A stretch of 64,000 nt of DNA from Holophagales bacterium (GTDB taxonomy: Bacteria; Acidobacteriota; Thermoanaerobaculia; UBA5066), in assembly GCA_016716705.1 (NCBI GenBank), contig JADJVF010000010.1, positions 62,001 to 126,000 of the forward strand, given 5' to 3'. The notes below the pieces were generated by a model. That model was given only the letters and a program-made list of their open reading frames with translations. It was not told the DNA's origin and searched no databases. The number at the start of each line of letters is the position of its first letter. Positions within the stretch are counted from its first letter, which is position 1. Shown here piece after piece: positions 16,946 through 25,956 of the stretch. The translations under genes were made by a program, and so were the position numbers.

Positions 16946-18601
16946 CTATCGCACCCGCCAGATGCCCGTGCCGCGAGCGGGGAGATTCACGCGGATGGCG
17001 CCCGGGGCCCCGCCCGGGTCCGGGGTCCCGGCGTCCACGAAAACCCTCTCGAACGAAGTTCCGTTCACCGCGTACGGGCCTGCGGAGACGAACGCGTCAG
17101 AGAGGTTGTGGGCGACGAGGACAGTCTCGTCCGTCGTCCTGCGGAGGAAGGCGAGGACCGGCGAGGTCCCGGTCAACGGCGAGAGGAGGACGAGGCCACC
17201 CGTCGCGAGCGAAGGCGCGACCTTCCGCGCCCGGATGAGGTCCCGGTACCGCGAGAGGAGCGAGGCCGGGTCGTTCGTCTGCGCCGCGACGTTCGCCGTC
17301 TCGCGCCCCGGCGCGAATCCGAACCAGGGCGTCCCCGTCGTGAATCCTCCGCCGGGGGAGGCGTCCCAGGGCATCGGCGTCCGCTTCGACTCGTCGCCGC
17401 CGGTCGGGCCGTTCTCGATCCCGACCTCCTCGCCGTAGTAGAGGAACGGCGCGCCCGGGAGCGTCAGGAGGATCGCCGCGGCGTTGCGGAGCCGGCCCTG
17501 GTTCTTCCCGAGCTGCGTGGCGAGGCGGGTCTGGTCGTGGTTCGTCAGGAAGGGCGCGTCGAGGGCGCCCTGCGGATAGGTCTTCTGCACCTCGTCGAGC
17601 TTGCTGGCGATCGGCGTGGCGTTGCCCTGGGCCAGGGCGCTCAGGATCCGCTCGGAGAGGGGGAAGTCGAAGCTGGCGGGGAGCTCGTCGCCGCCGGGAA
17701 CGGAAGGCGATCCGTAGTAGGTCGCGATGACCCTCGTGTCGGCCCAGTTCTCCCCGACGAGGAGCGCCGCGGGCTTGACGCGCCGCACGTGTGCGGCGAA
17801 CTCCTTCAGCGCCGCGTGAGTCTCGGGCGTGTCGGCCTGCAACGGCCCGGCACCGGTCTCGACGAGGTAGCGCGTCGCGTCGAGGCGGAAGCCGTCGACG
17901 CCCCGCTCGAGCCAGAGGGAGGCGATCCGCTTCACCTCCTCGCGAAGCGCCGGTGAGCGCCAGTTCAGGTCGGGCATCCCGCTCCAGAAGACGCCGTAGT
18001 AGTACGCGCCGCCGCTCGGGTGCCAGGTGCCGGTGTTTCCTCCCCAGGGCTGCTTCCAGCCCGGGTCCGTCGGGCTCCACACGTAGAAGTCGCGGTAGGG
18101 CGAGTCCGCGGAGGAGGCCGCCGAGACGAACCACGGGTGACCGACGCCGCTGTGGTTGACGACGAGGTCGACGATGACGCGGATCCCGCGCCGGTGGGCC
18201 TCGTCGAGGAGCCTCAGGAAGTCGGCGTTCGTGCCATAGTCCGGGTTGATTCTTCCGTAGTCGGTGGTGTCGTAGCCGTGATAGCTGGGGGATTCGAAAA
18301 CCGGCATGAGCCAGAGGGCGTCGACGCCCAGGTCCGTCGTCGTCTCGGGGTCGCCGTCATTCAGGAGATCGAGGCGGGAGATCAGGCCGTCGATGTCGCC
18401 CTTCCCGTCGCCGTCCGAGTCCTGGAAGCTCCTCACGAAGACCTCGTAGAAGACGGCTCCGCGCGCCCAGTCGTTCTTCCACTCCGGGGCCGCGGGCCGC
18501 GCGGGGGCCGGGACGACGTCGCGCCCGGCGGTCGAGGAGCTCCCGCACGTGAGCGCCGCCAGCGCCAGCGGGAGGCCAAGAAGGAGACGAAGAGAACGCA
18601 T
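16946..18601 (-). CDS. exported alpha-amylase family protein (GH13), lipoprotein
   Basis: A 551-aa glycoside hydrolase with a lipoprotein-like signal (LPLALAALTC, Cys about 19). The GH13 regions are all present: DLVVNHSG (I), GFRLDATRY with the nucleophile Asp (II), VGENWADT with the acid/base Glu (III) and FLTNHDQTR (IV). They are preceded by YEVFVRSFQDSDGDGKGD, whose Asp-rich loop can bind calcium, and FLYYGEEVGIE follows. It would act outside the inner membrane on alpha-glucans such as starch or maltodextrin. Downstream genes on the other strand include a 4-alpha-glucanotransferase, fitting alpha-glucan use. The start lies close to, and divergent from, the ParB-like gene. Confidence 0.92.
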   Translation of the reverse strand: MRSLRLLLGLPLALAALTCGSSSTAGRDVVPAPARPAAPEWKNDWARGAVFYEVFVRSFQDSDGDGKGDIDGLISRLDLLNDGDPETTTDLGVDALWLMPVFESPSYHGYDTTDYGRINPDYGTNADFLRLLDEAHRRGIRVIVDLVVNHSGVGHPWFVSAASSADSPYRDFYVWSPTDPGWKQPWGGNTGTWHPSGGAYYYGVFWSGMPDLNWRSPALREEVKRIASLWLERGVDGFRLDATRYLVETGAGPLQADTPETHAALKEFAAHVRRVKPAALLVGENWADTRVIATYYGSPSVPGGDELPASFDFPLSERILSALAQGNATPIASKLDEVQKTYPQGALDAPFLTNHDQTRLATQLGKNQGRLRNAAAILLTLPGAPFLYYGEEVGIENGPTGGDESKRTPMPWDASPGGGFTTGTPWFGFAPGRETANVAAQTNDPASLLSRYRDLIRARKVAPSLATGGLVLLSPLTGTSPVLAFLRRTTDETVLVAHNLSDAFVSAGPYAVNGTSFERVFVDAGTPDPGGAPGAIRVNLPARGTGIWRVR

Positions 18602-18651
18602 GGAGACCTCCGGGCCTCGGCCCGGCGGAAGAATATCGGACGAGGTCCGGG

Positions 18652-19536
18652 TTGAGCGGCTTCGACGCCGCGCGCCTCGGCGCCGTCATGCAGGACCTCC
18701 TGGCCCTCGTCCGCCAGCGGCCGCGGGACCTCCTGCCGTTCGAGGAGGTCCGCGACCGGCTGAAGCTCCGGCGCGTCGTCGATCGGGGGACGCGGGACGT
18801 CCCGCTCGGGCAGATCGTCGGGACGTTCGGCCGCCGCGGGGAGTTCAACCGGGCCTTCCTCCCCAGGTCCGAGTCGCTCCGGGAGCGCTGGGAGGACGTC
18901 CGCGACCTCGCCGTCGGGGCGGCGGGCTTCCCCATCGTCGAGCTCTACCAGGTGGGCGACGCCTACTTCGCCGTCGACGGCCACCACCGGATCTCGGTCG
19001 CCCGCTCGCTCGGCGCCCCTTCGATCGAGGCGCACGTCCTGGAGTTCCTGACCCCGGTCCCGCTCGGCCCGGACGCCTCCCCGGAGAGCGTCCTCCAGAA
19101 GGAGGGGCTCGCCGACTTCCTCGAGACGACGGGACTCGTCCCTTCGGGCCCCGACGAGTTCCGGGTGACGCACCCGGGCGACTACGCCGAGATGCTCGAG
19201 CACATCGCGGTCCACCGCTACTTTCTCGGGCTCGACCTCGCGCGCGACGTCTCCTGGGAGGAGGCGGTCCGGTCCTGGTACGAGACGCTGTTCGTCCCGA
19301 TGACGGAGACGATCCGGGCCAGCGGCATCCTCGGCGACTTCGCGGGGCGAACCGAGGCCGACCTCTACCTCTTCACGGCACGGCACCTCCACGACCTCCG
19401 AAAGCGGTGGGGAGACGACGTCAAGCCCGGGAGGGCCGTCGAGCACCTCCGGCTGCAGACCCGCCTGAAGGCGAAGAAGCGGCCCTCCGTGCGGTCGCGG
19501 GCGAGGAAGCGCCTCGAGGAAACGGGCGAGGGCTGA
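18652..19536 (+). CDS. ParB-like/DUF4032-type protein
   Basis: A 294-aa protein. The first half has a ParB-nuclease-like core: VPLGQIVGTFGRRGEFNRAF, then GFPIVELYQVGDAYFAVDGHHRISVARSLG (conserved G-H-R about residues 107-111). The second half is helical (MLEHIAVHRYFLGLDLARDVSWEEAV) and resembles proteins annotated as DUF4032. The core fold binds nucleotides or DNA in ParB and Srx relatives. A TTG start is assumed, as no ATG or GTG lies near. It sits between two alpha-glucan genes, and whether it is related to them is unknown. Confidence 0.65.
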   Translation: MSGFDAARLGAVMQDLLALVRQRPRDLLPFEEVRDRLKLRRVVDRGTRDVPLGQIVGTFGRRGEFNRAFLPRSESLRERWEDVRDLAVGAAGFPIVELYQVGDAYFAVDGHHRISVARSLGAPSIEAHVLEFLTPVPLGPDASPESVLQKEGLADFLETTGLVPSGPDEFRVTHPGDYAEMLEHIAVHRYFLGLDLARDVSWEEAVRSWYETLFVPMTETIRASGILGDFAGRTEADLYLFTARHLHDLRKRWGDDVKPGRAVEHLRLQTRLKAKKRPSVRSRARKRLEETGEG

Positions 19537-19547
19537 CCGGTCCTTCG

Positions 19548-21083
19548 TCAGCCCTCTTCGCCGGTTCCGTTCCCGTTCGCCTCTCCGCGCTGCCGGTATC
19601 GTCCCGTGAGCGTCGCCAGCTCCCGCAGCCAGCCGGCCCGCTCGCCGTTGAAGTCCCACTTCCGCGCCCGCCAGGCCCAGTTTCCCGCCCCCTGCCCCGG
19701 CGTGTTCATTCGCGCCTCGCTCCCGAGGCCGAAGACGTCCTGCACGGGGAGGATCGCGAGAAAGGCCACGGAGGCGTAGGCCGCCCGGACGAGGAGGCCG
19801 ATCGGGTCGGTCCCGTCGCCCCCGAGGTAGGCCCGGACGCGGTGGCGCGTCGCGTCGTCGACCTTCTCCCACCAGCCGCGGGTCGTGTCGTTGTCGTGGG
19901 TTCCGGTGTAGACGACGCCGTTCGGGACGTGGTGGTGCGGCTGGTAGTCCTGGTCGTCCCCGTCGAAGGCGAACTGGAGGATCTTCATTCCCGGAAGGTC
20001 CAGCGCCTCGACGAGAGCCGTGACGTCCGGCGTGATCTTTCCGAGGTCCTCGGCCACGAGGTCGAGCTCCCCGAGCTCGGCGGATAGGGCGGCGAAGAGC
20101 TTCCTTCCCGGCCCGGGCTCCCAGGTCCCGTCGATGGCCGTCTCCGCGTCGGCCGCCACGGCCCAGTAGCCCGCGAAACCGCGGAAGTGGTCGAGCCGGA
20201 GGAGCTCCGTCATGCGCAGGTTCGCCCTGAGGCGTTCGACCCACCAGTGAAAACCGTCCCGTTCGAGGACGTCCCAGCGGTAGAGCGGGTTCCCCCAGAG
20301 CTGCCCCGTCGCGCTGAAGTAGTCGGGCGGGACGCCCGCGACGCGAACCGGGTCGCCCGCTTCGTCCAGCTCGAAGATCTCGGGGTGCGACCAGACGTCG
20401 GCGCTGTCGGGAGAGACGTAGATCGGGATGTCGCCGAGGATCCGGATCCCCCGCTCGTGCGCCGCCTCCTTCACGCGGTCCCACTGGCGGAAGAAGAGGA
20501 ACTGGAGGAAGACGTGCCAGGCGACGTCGTCGGCCAGCTCGCGCTCGACGCGCGCGAGCGCCGCCGGCTGGCGACGGCGCAGCTCCTCGGGCCACTCGCG
20601 GAAGGCCGCTCCGCCGTATCGCACCTTCAGCGCCATGAAGAGGGCCCAGTCGGGCAGCCAGTACCTCTGGGCCGGCGCCTCGCCGAACCCCTGCAGCTCG
20701 GCCCTCAGGTGCCCGGGACCGTCGGAGCGGAAGTGCCTCCACGCCTCGCGCAGGAGCCCGTCCTTCCACGCGATCACCCGCTCGAAATCGACCTGGTACT
20801 CCGGGAAGCCCGGCACGTTCGCGAGCGCCGAGCCCGGGAGGAGCCCGTCGGCGGCGAGGAGCTCGGGGGAAAGGAGCATCGGGTTGCCGGCGAAGGCCGA
20901 GAGCGTGCCGTAGGGCGAGTTCCCGTAGCCCGTCGGTCCGAGCGGCAGGACCTGCCAGACGGTCTGCCCGGCCGAGGCCGCCCAGTCGAGGAAGGCGTCG
21001 CACTCCGGCCCGAGGTCGCCGATGCCAAAGCGGCCCGGAAGGGACGTCGGGTGGAGGAGGAGCCCTGCAGCGCGCGTTCTCAT
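19548..21083 (-). CDS. malQ: 4-alpha-glucanotransferase (amylomaltase, GH77)
   Basis: A 511-aa amylomaltase that disproportionates maltodextrins in the cytoplasm. The opening GLLLHPTSLPGRFGIGDLG and LPLGPTGYGNSPY are typical of GH77. The catalytic regions follow: LLRLDHFRGF (nucleophile Asp about residue 295), AEDLGKITPDV (acid/base Glu about 343) and YTGTHDNDTTRGWW (about 395). Length is that of the short bacterial form. I start at MRTRAAG; an upstream ATG at 21110 would add nine residues of no family similarity. It converges with the ParB-like gene, leaving 11 bases. Confidence 0.95.
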   Translation of the reverse strand: MRTRAAGLLLHPTSLPGRFGIGDLGPECDAFLDWAASAGQTVWQVLPLGPTGYGNSPYGTLSAFAGNPMLLSPELLAADGLLPGSALANVPGFPEYQVDFERVIAWKDGLLREAWRHFRSDGPGHLRAELQGFGEAPAQRYWLPDWALFMALKVRYGGAAFREWPEELRRRQPAALARVERELADDVAWHVFLQFLFFRQWDRVKEAAHERGIRILGDIPIYVSPDSADVWSHPEIFELDEAGDPVRVAGVPPDYFSATGQLWGNPLYRWDVLERDGFHWWVERLRANLRMTELLRLDHFRGFAGYWAVAADAETAIDGTWEPGPGRKLFAALSAELGELDLVAEDLGKITPDVTALVEALDLPGMKILQFAFDGDDQDYQPHHHVPNGVVYTGTHDNDTTRGWWEKVDDATRHRVRAYLGGDGTDPIGLLVRAAYASVAFLAILPVQDVFGLGSEARMNTPGQGAGNWAWRARKWDFNGERAGWLRELATLTGRYRQRGEANGNGTGEEG

Positions 21084-21144
21084 TCCGACAATCCTACCGG
21101 AGCGGCGCAACGCTTCGATGCTCTCTCACGTAAAACAGCCGGGC

Positions 21145-23367
21145 ATGAAACGGGGCCACTCCTCCCGGCTCGCGCTCGCGGCGGTTCTCCTGCTGGCCGC
21201 CGCGAGCGTTTTTTCCGGATGCCGGGGGGCGTCGGCCGACGGGGGCTCCCCGCCGGCGAAGCGACCGGCAGACGCGGAGGCCCGACGGATTCTCCTGACC
21301 GGTGAGCTCGCCGCGGTCCGCTCGGCGGACCTCTTCGTACCGGAAACCCCTCTCTGGGGGCTCCAGCTCCGCTTCCTTCAGGAGGACGGATCCGCCGTCG
21401 AGGCGGGAGAGAGGGTGGCCGAGTTCGACGGAACCGGGCTGACGTCCGACCTCGAGCAGAAGCGGATCGCCGCCATCGAGGCCGAGACGGAGCTGGTCCG
21501 CTTCGACGCCGACCGCGAGGGGACGATCCTCGCCCGGGAGCAAAGCGTAAAGGCACGAACGACCGAGCTCGAAAAAGCCCGTATCGACGCCGAGATCCCC
21601 GCGGAGCTGACGTCGCGGCGCGACCACGAGGAGAAGCAGCTCGCGCGGAAACGGGCCGAAACCGAGCTCGAGAAGGCGCGGGAGGACCTCCTCTCGTACC
21701 GGACCGCGGCCGGAGCGGAACGCGCCGCGAAGCTCATCGCCCTCGAGAGGGCCGGAATCGAGCGCGACAAGCTCGAGACCGCCGTCTCGCTCCTCACGCT
21801 GCGGGCGCCGAAGGACGGCGTCTTCGTCGTGGCCGAGAACCCCCGGGAGCGGAAGAAGCTGATGACGGGCGACACCCTCTGGCCCGGGATGACCCTCGCG
21901 CGCATCCCCGACCTCGCAACGCTGCGGGTCGAAGCCCTCCTCTTCGACGTCGACGACGGGCGGATCCGCTCGGGGGACACGGCCGCCGTCGTTCCCGACT
22001 CCTTTCCCGACCGGTCCCTCCCGGCCCGCGTCGTGTCGATCGCCCCCGTCGCCCAGCCCGTCGGAACGGGCTCGCCACGAATGGCCTTCCGCGTCTCGGT
22101 GGACGTGACGGGCGGAGACCTCTCGGGCCTGAGACCCGGGATGTCCGTTCGCGTCGAGGTCCCGCCCGCCGTGGACTCTGCGCCCCCCGGGCGGCTCCCG
22201 GACCGCTTCCCCGAGCCCGATCTCGCCGGCGTCCGCAGCGTGAAGGCCGAACGACGCGACCTCATCCTCTCGGTCGAGCTGAAGGGCGAGCTCGCCGCGC
22301 TCGACGCGGAGACGATTGGCCCGGTGAAGCTGCCCGAAGTCTGGGACTACCGGATCTCGTTCCTGGCCCCGGAAGGGTCCGAGGTGAAGAAGGGGCAACC
22401 GGTCCTCGGATTCGACACGACGAGCCTCCGCCAGCAGCTCGAAGAGAAGAAGGCCGAGGCCGAGTCGGCGGGCAAGGAGATCGATCGGCGCCGGCGCAGC
22501 CTCGCCCTCGCCCGCGGCGACCTCGAGCTGGAAAAGGCGCAGGTCGAGGCGCGCCGCGCGAAGGCCGCGATGAAGGTCGACGTCCCGGCGGAGGTGTCCG
22601 GCGCGATCGAGCTCCGGAAGGCCCGCCTCGACCTCGACCTCGCCGAGGCCGAGGCCACCTCGGTGACCCGCCGGCTCGAGGCCGCCGAGCGCGCCGCCCG
22701 GGCCGAGCTGTCGGTCCTCGAGGGACGCCGTCGCCGCGCCGCCCTCCGAACCTCCGAGATCGTCACGACGATCGAGAAGATGACGATTCCCTCCCCGCGC
22801 TCCGGGACGGTGCTCTACTTCCCGAGCTGGAACGGTGACAAGAAGAAGGTCGGGGACCGGTGCTGGTTCGGCGAGAAGATCCTGGAGGTCCCCGACCTGG
22901 CCCGCCTCGGCGTCCAGGGCGAGGTCGACGAGGCCGACGCCGGGCTCGTCCGCGAGGGAGCGACGGTCTCGCTGCGGCTCGACGCCCATCCCGATACCGA
23001 GGTCCGCGGAAAGGTCCGGACGATGCAGCGGACGGTCCAGCGGGCCTCGCCACAGGTTCCCCTGAAGGTCGCCCGGCTCTCCGTGACCCTCGAAGAGATC
23101 GATCCCGTGAAGATGAAGCCCGGGATGCGGGTTCGGGGCCGGGTCGAGACCGGGCGGGTCGCAGGCGCTCTCACGGTCCCGTCCGACTCCGTCGTTCCGA
23201 CCGAGGCGGGTCCGTTCGTCTGGGTCCCTCGCGGGCGCGGAGCCCGCCAGGTCCGGGTGACCGTCGGACGGCGAAACGAGGAGTGGGTGGAGATTCTCTC
23301 CGGCCTCGCCGAGGGAGAGTCCGTCCTTCGCATCGCACGGCCCTCGCCGAAGGGGACGTCCTCGTGA
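21145..23367 (+). CDS. double membrane-fusion protein (two HlyD/MacA-type adaptors in one chain), lipoprotein
   Basis: A 740-aa lipoprotein (signal LALAAVLLLAAASVFSGC) holding two complete adaptor units in tandem. Unit 1 (about 45-360) runs from ILLTGELAAVRSADLFVP through a coiled coil rich in Glu/Lys/Arg to LRPGMSVRVEVP. Unit 2 (about 375-735) begins LILSVELKGELAALDAETIGP, has its own coiled coil (RRSLALARGDLELEKAQVEARR), and ends in MKPGMRVRGRVETG and a final membrane-proximal domain. Adaptors normally occur as one unit per chain and form hexamers bridging an inner-membrane transporter and a TolC channel. The next two genes overlap by four bases each. An ATG at 21118 could be the start instead. 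A recent duplication is unlikely, since the two halves differ much. Confidence 0.85.
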   Translation: MKRGHSSRLALAAVLLLAAASVFSGCRGASADGGSPPAKRPADAEARRILLTGELAAVRSADLFVPETPLWGLQLRFLQEDGSAVEAGERVAEFDGTGLTSDLEQKRIAAIEAETELVRFDADREGTILAREQSVKARTTELEKARIDAEIPAELTSRRDHEEKQLARKRAETELEKAREDLLSYRTAAGAERAAKLIALERAGIERDKLETAVSLLTLRAPKDGVFVVAENPRERKKLMTGDTLWPGMTLARIPDLATLRVEALLFDVDDGRIRSGDTAAVVPDSFPDRSLPARVVSIAPVAQPVGTGSPRMAFRVSVDVTGGDLSGLRPGMSVRVEVPPAVDSAPPGRLPDRFPEPDLAGVRSVKAERRDLILSVELKGELAALDAETIGPVKLPEVWDYRISFLAPEGSEVKKGQPVLGFDTTSLRQQLEEKKAEAESAGKEIDRRRRSLALARGDLELEKAQVEARRAKAAMKVDVPAEVSGAIELRKARLDLDLAEAEATSVTRRLEAAERAARAELSVLEGRRRRAALRTSEIVTTIEKMTIPSPRSGTVLYFPSWNGDKKKVGDRCWFGEKILEVPDLARLGVQGEVDEADAGLVREGATVSLRLDAHPDTEVRGKVRTMQRTVQRASPQVPLKVARLSVTLEEIDPVKMKPGMRVRGRVETGRVAGALTVPSDSVVPTEAGPFVWVPRGRGARQVRVTVGRRNEEWVEILSGLAEGESVLRIARPSPKGTSS

Positions 23368-24623
23368 AGCGCTGGCTCGCCGGCAGCCTCACGGCGGTGG
23401 CTCTTGCCGCGCTCGCCCTCGGTGCCGCCTTCCTGCGGCCGGGGCGGGCGGCCGTCGTCCCGACCCTCGTCGTGAAGAAGGCGCACCTCGCCCGGACCGT
23501 GCGGGCCGAAGGCGTCCTCAAGGCGGTGGAGGCGACCCCGGTGCGCGTTCCGGGGAACGACGTGAGCCTGAAGATCGGCTGGATGATCGAGGATGGCAGC
23601 CCGGTGAAGGCGGGCGACGTCGTGATCCGCCTCGACCCCTCCGGAACCGTCAAGCTCCTCGCCGAGGGCCGCGCGGCGCGTGCGACGGCCGGCTTCCGCG
23701 GCGACAAGGAGAGCGCCGAGTCGGGTGCGATCGTCGCGAACCTCGGACGCGACGCCGAGCAGGCGCGCCGCGAGCGGACGACGGCCGAGACGTTCCAGAG
23801 CCGCGACCCCGAGCTCTTCTCGCGCCAGGAGATCATCGAGGCCGACATCGACGTCGGCCTCGCCACGCAGAAGGAGAAGCACGCCACTTCTTCGCGGAGC
23901 GAACGGGTCGGGCTCGCGCGAACGAGCCGCGACCTCGTCGCCCTCGAAGGAAAGAAGGCACAGCTGAAGATCGACAAGGCCGAGCGGGAGCTGGCGGCCC
24001 TCGAGCTGAAGGCCCCTCACGACGGCATCGTGGTCCTGAAGCGAAACTGGCGCGGCGAGCTGCCCCAGGTGGGACAGGTCGTCTGGAGTACCCAGACGCT
24101 CGCCGAGATCCCCGACATGACGAGGCTCGAAGCCGAGATCTGGGTCCTCGAGGCCGACGCCGGCGGGCTCGCCCCCGGCCGTCCCGCCACCGTCTCCCTC
24201 GAAGCCCACTCCGGTTCGCCCCTTCCCGCCAAGGTGAAGACGGTCGACTCCCTCGCCCGGCCGCGCCTCAGGAACGTCCCCATCCAGTACTTCGGCGCCG
24301 TCCTCTCCCTCTCCTCGACGGATCCCGTTCGCATGAAGCCGGGAGAGCGGGTTGCCGCGACGCTCGACCTCGGCGGCGTCGAAGAGGCCCTCGTCGTCCC
24401 ACGCCACGCCGTATTCGAGCGGAACGGGAAGGCCGTCGTCTACCGCCGCTCGAAGGGGGCCTTCTCGCCGGTCCCCGTGACCCTGGGCGCGGCCGCCCTC
24501 GGGCGGGTCGCAATCGCCTCGGGTCTCGCCGAAGGCGACGTCATCGCCCTCGTCGACCCGGAGGAGAGCCCGGGCGCAGCGCCCTCTCCCGCCCCGGGAT
24601 CTCCTGTCGGAGGGACGTCGTGA
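23364..24623 (+). CDS. membrane-fusion protein (HlyD/MacA family)
   Basis: A 419-aa adaptor with one N-terminal membrane anchor (LTAVALAALALGAAFL). A lipoyl-like half (VRAEGVLKAVEATPVRVPG) and a helical hairpin (about 100-220) follow. The second lipoyl half is LELKAPHDGIVVLKRNWRG. Beta-barrel and membrane-proximal domains end in MKPGERVAATLDLGG and LVVPRHAVFERNGKAVVY. It is the middle gene of a three-gene unit with GTGA overlaps on both sides, pairing with the permease downstream. It ends in a Pro/Gly/Ala-rich tail. Confidence 0.9.
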   Translation: MKRWLAGSLTAVALAALALGAAFLRPGRAAVVPTLVVKKAHLARTVRAEGVLKAVEATPVRVPGNDVSLKIGWMIEDGSPVKAGDVVIRLDPSGTVKLLAEGRAARATAGFRGDKESAESGAIVANLGRDAEQARRERTTAETFQSRDPELFSRQEIIEADIDVGLATQKEKHATSSRSERVGLARTSRDLVALEGKKAQLKIDKAERELAALELKAPHDGIVVLKRNWRGELPQVGQVVWSTQTLAEIPDMTRLEAEIWVLEADAGGLAPGRPATVSLEAHSGSPLPAKVKTVDSLARPRLRNVPIQYFGAVLSLSSTDPVRMKPGERVAATLDLGGVEEALVVPRHAVFERNGKAVVYRRSKGAFSPVPVTLGAAALGRVAIASGLAEGDVIALVDPEESPGAAPSPAPGSPVGGTS

Positions 24624-25855
24624 GCTTTCGCGAATCTCTCCTGCGCGCACTGGAGAGCCTTGCGGCGCACAAGCTCCGGTCCGCCCTGACGATGCTCGGG
24701 ATGATCTTCGGCGTCGGCGCCGTCATCGCGATGCTCTCCATCGGCGCGGGCGCCGAGCGGCAGGCGCTCGAGATGATCCGGCGGATGGGGATCTCGAACC
24801 TCCTCGTCCGCGCGAAGGAGTACCGGGCCGACGAGCTGCAGGAGGTGCGGAAGAAGTCGATCGGCGTGTCTCTCCGCGACGCGGCGGGCATCGAGGAGGC
24901 GGTCCCCGGCGTCGCCTTCACCGGCCCCCGCGTGAAGGTGAACCCCTGGAGCGTGCGTGCCCGGGGCGGAAAGAGCGAGGCGAAGGTCTCCGGCGTCTCG
25001 TACCGGCACGCCGAGCTCGTCGCCCTGCCGCTCGCCGCCGGGCGCTTCCTGACGAAGGCGGACGAGGAACGCCACGCCCAGGTCTGCGTCCTCGGGGACG
25101 GCGCGCGGAGGGACCTCTTCGGCTGGGAGCCGGCGCTCGGCCGGGAGCTGAAGGTGAACGACGTCTGGTTCACGGTCGTCGGCGTCCTCGCCCCTTCGGG
25201 TGAGGCGGGCGAGACCTTCCAGGGGGTCCCCGTCGGCTCCACCTCCCACGAGGTCCTCGTCCCCTACACGACGGTCCTGCGCAAGCTCGACCGCGACCCG
25301 CTCGAATCGCCCCTCTCCGAGCTCGTCGTCCGGCTCGACGACGGGACCTCGCCCTCCGAGGCGGCCCGGCTCGCGTCGGCCCTCCTCGACCGTCTCCACG
25401 GCGGCGCCGCCGACTTCGAGCTCGTCGTTCCCGAGGCGCTCCTCGCACAGAGCCGCAAGACCCAGCGCCTCTTCAACGTCGTCATGGGGTGCATCGCCGG
25501 GATCTCGCTCCTCGTCGGCGGCATCGGGATCATGAACATCATGCTCGCCACGGTCCTCGAGCGGACACGCGAGATCGGGATCCGGCGCGCCATCGGGGCG
25601 CGGCGCAAGGACGTCCTCGTCCAGTTCGTCGTCGAGGCGTTCACGCTGAGCGCCCTCGGCGGGATCCTCGGCGTCGTCCTGGGCGTCGCGATCGCGAAGG
25701 TCGTCGCCGCGTCCGCCGGCTGGCCGACCGTCGTCACCGCCTGGTCTCTCCTCCTCTCGACGGGGGTCTCCGGCGCCGTCGGCCTCCTCTCGGGCTTCTA
25801 CCCGGCGCTGCGCGCCGCCTCGATCGACCCGATCGAGGCGCTCCGGTACGAGTAG
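24620..25855 (+). CDS. MacB-type ABC transporter permease, no ATPase domain
   Basis: A 411-aa permease of the MacB/FtsX type with four membrane helices. The first follows LRSALTMLGMIFGVGAVIAML (about residues 18-38). A periplasmic domain (about 50-270) and three C-terminal helices follow. GIMNIMLATVLERTREIGIRRAIGARR is the family hallmark loop, and it ends in YPALRAASIDPIEALRYE. MacB normally carries its ATPase at the N-terminus or has a separate LolD-like ATPase gene next door; neither is present. The ATPase must be encoded elsewhere, or this is a degenerate member. GTG start overlaps the adaptor gene. Confidence 0.9.
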   Translation: MSFRESLLRALESLAAHKLRSALTMLGMIFGVGAVIAMLSIGAGAERQALEMIRRMGISNLLVRAKEYRADELQEVRKKSIGVSLRDAAGIEEAVPGVAFTGPRVKVNPWSVRARGGKSEAKVSGVSYRHAELVALPLAAGRFLTKADEERHAQVCVLGDGARRDLFGWEPALGRELKVNDVWFTVVGVLAPSGEAGETFQGVPVGSTSHEVLVPYTTVLRKLDRDPLESPLSELVVRLDDGTSPSEAARLASALLDRLHGGAADFELVVPEALLAQSRKTQRLFNVVMGCIAGISLLVGGIGIMNIMLATVLERTREIGIRRAIGARRKDVLVQFVVEAFTLSALGGILGVVLGVAIAKVVAASAGWPTVVTAWSLLLSTGVSGAVGLLSGFYPALRAASIDPIEALRYE

Positions 25856-25956
25856 TCTTCGCGCCGCGCACCGTGGTCACGGCCGGCCGGAGCAACGCCC
25901 TGACCATCCGGAAACGGCGCACACCAGCGGTCCGGTGCTAGCCTTCGGTAAAGCCC

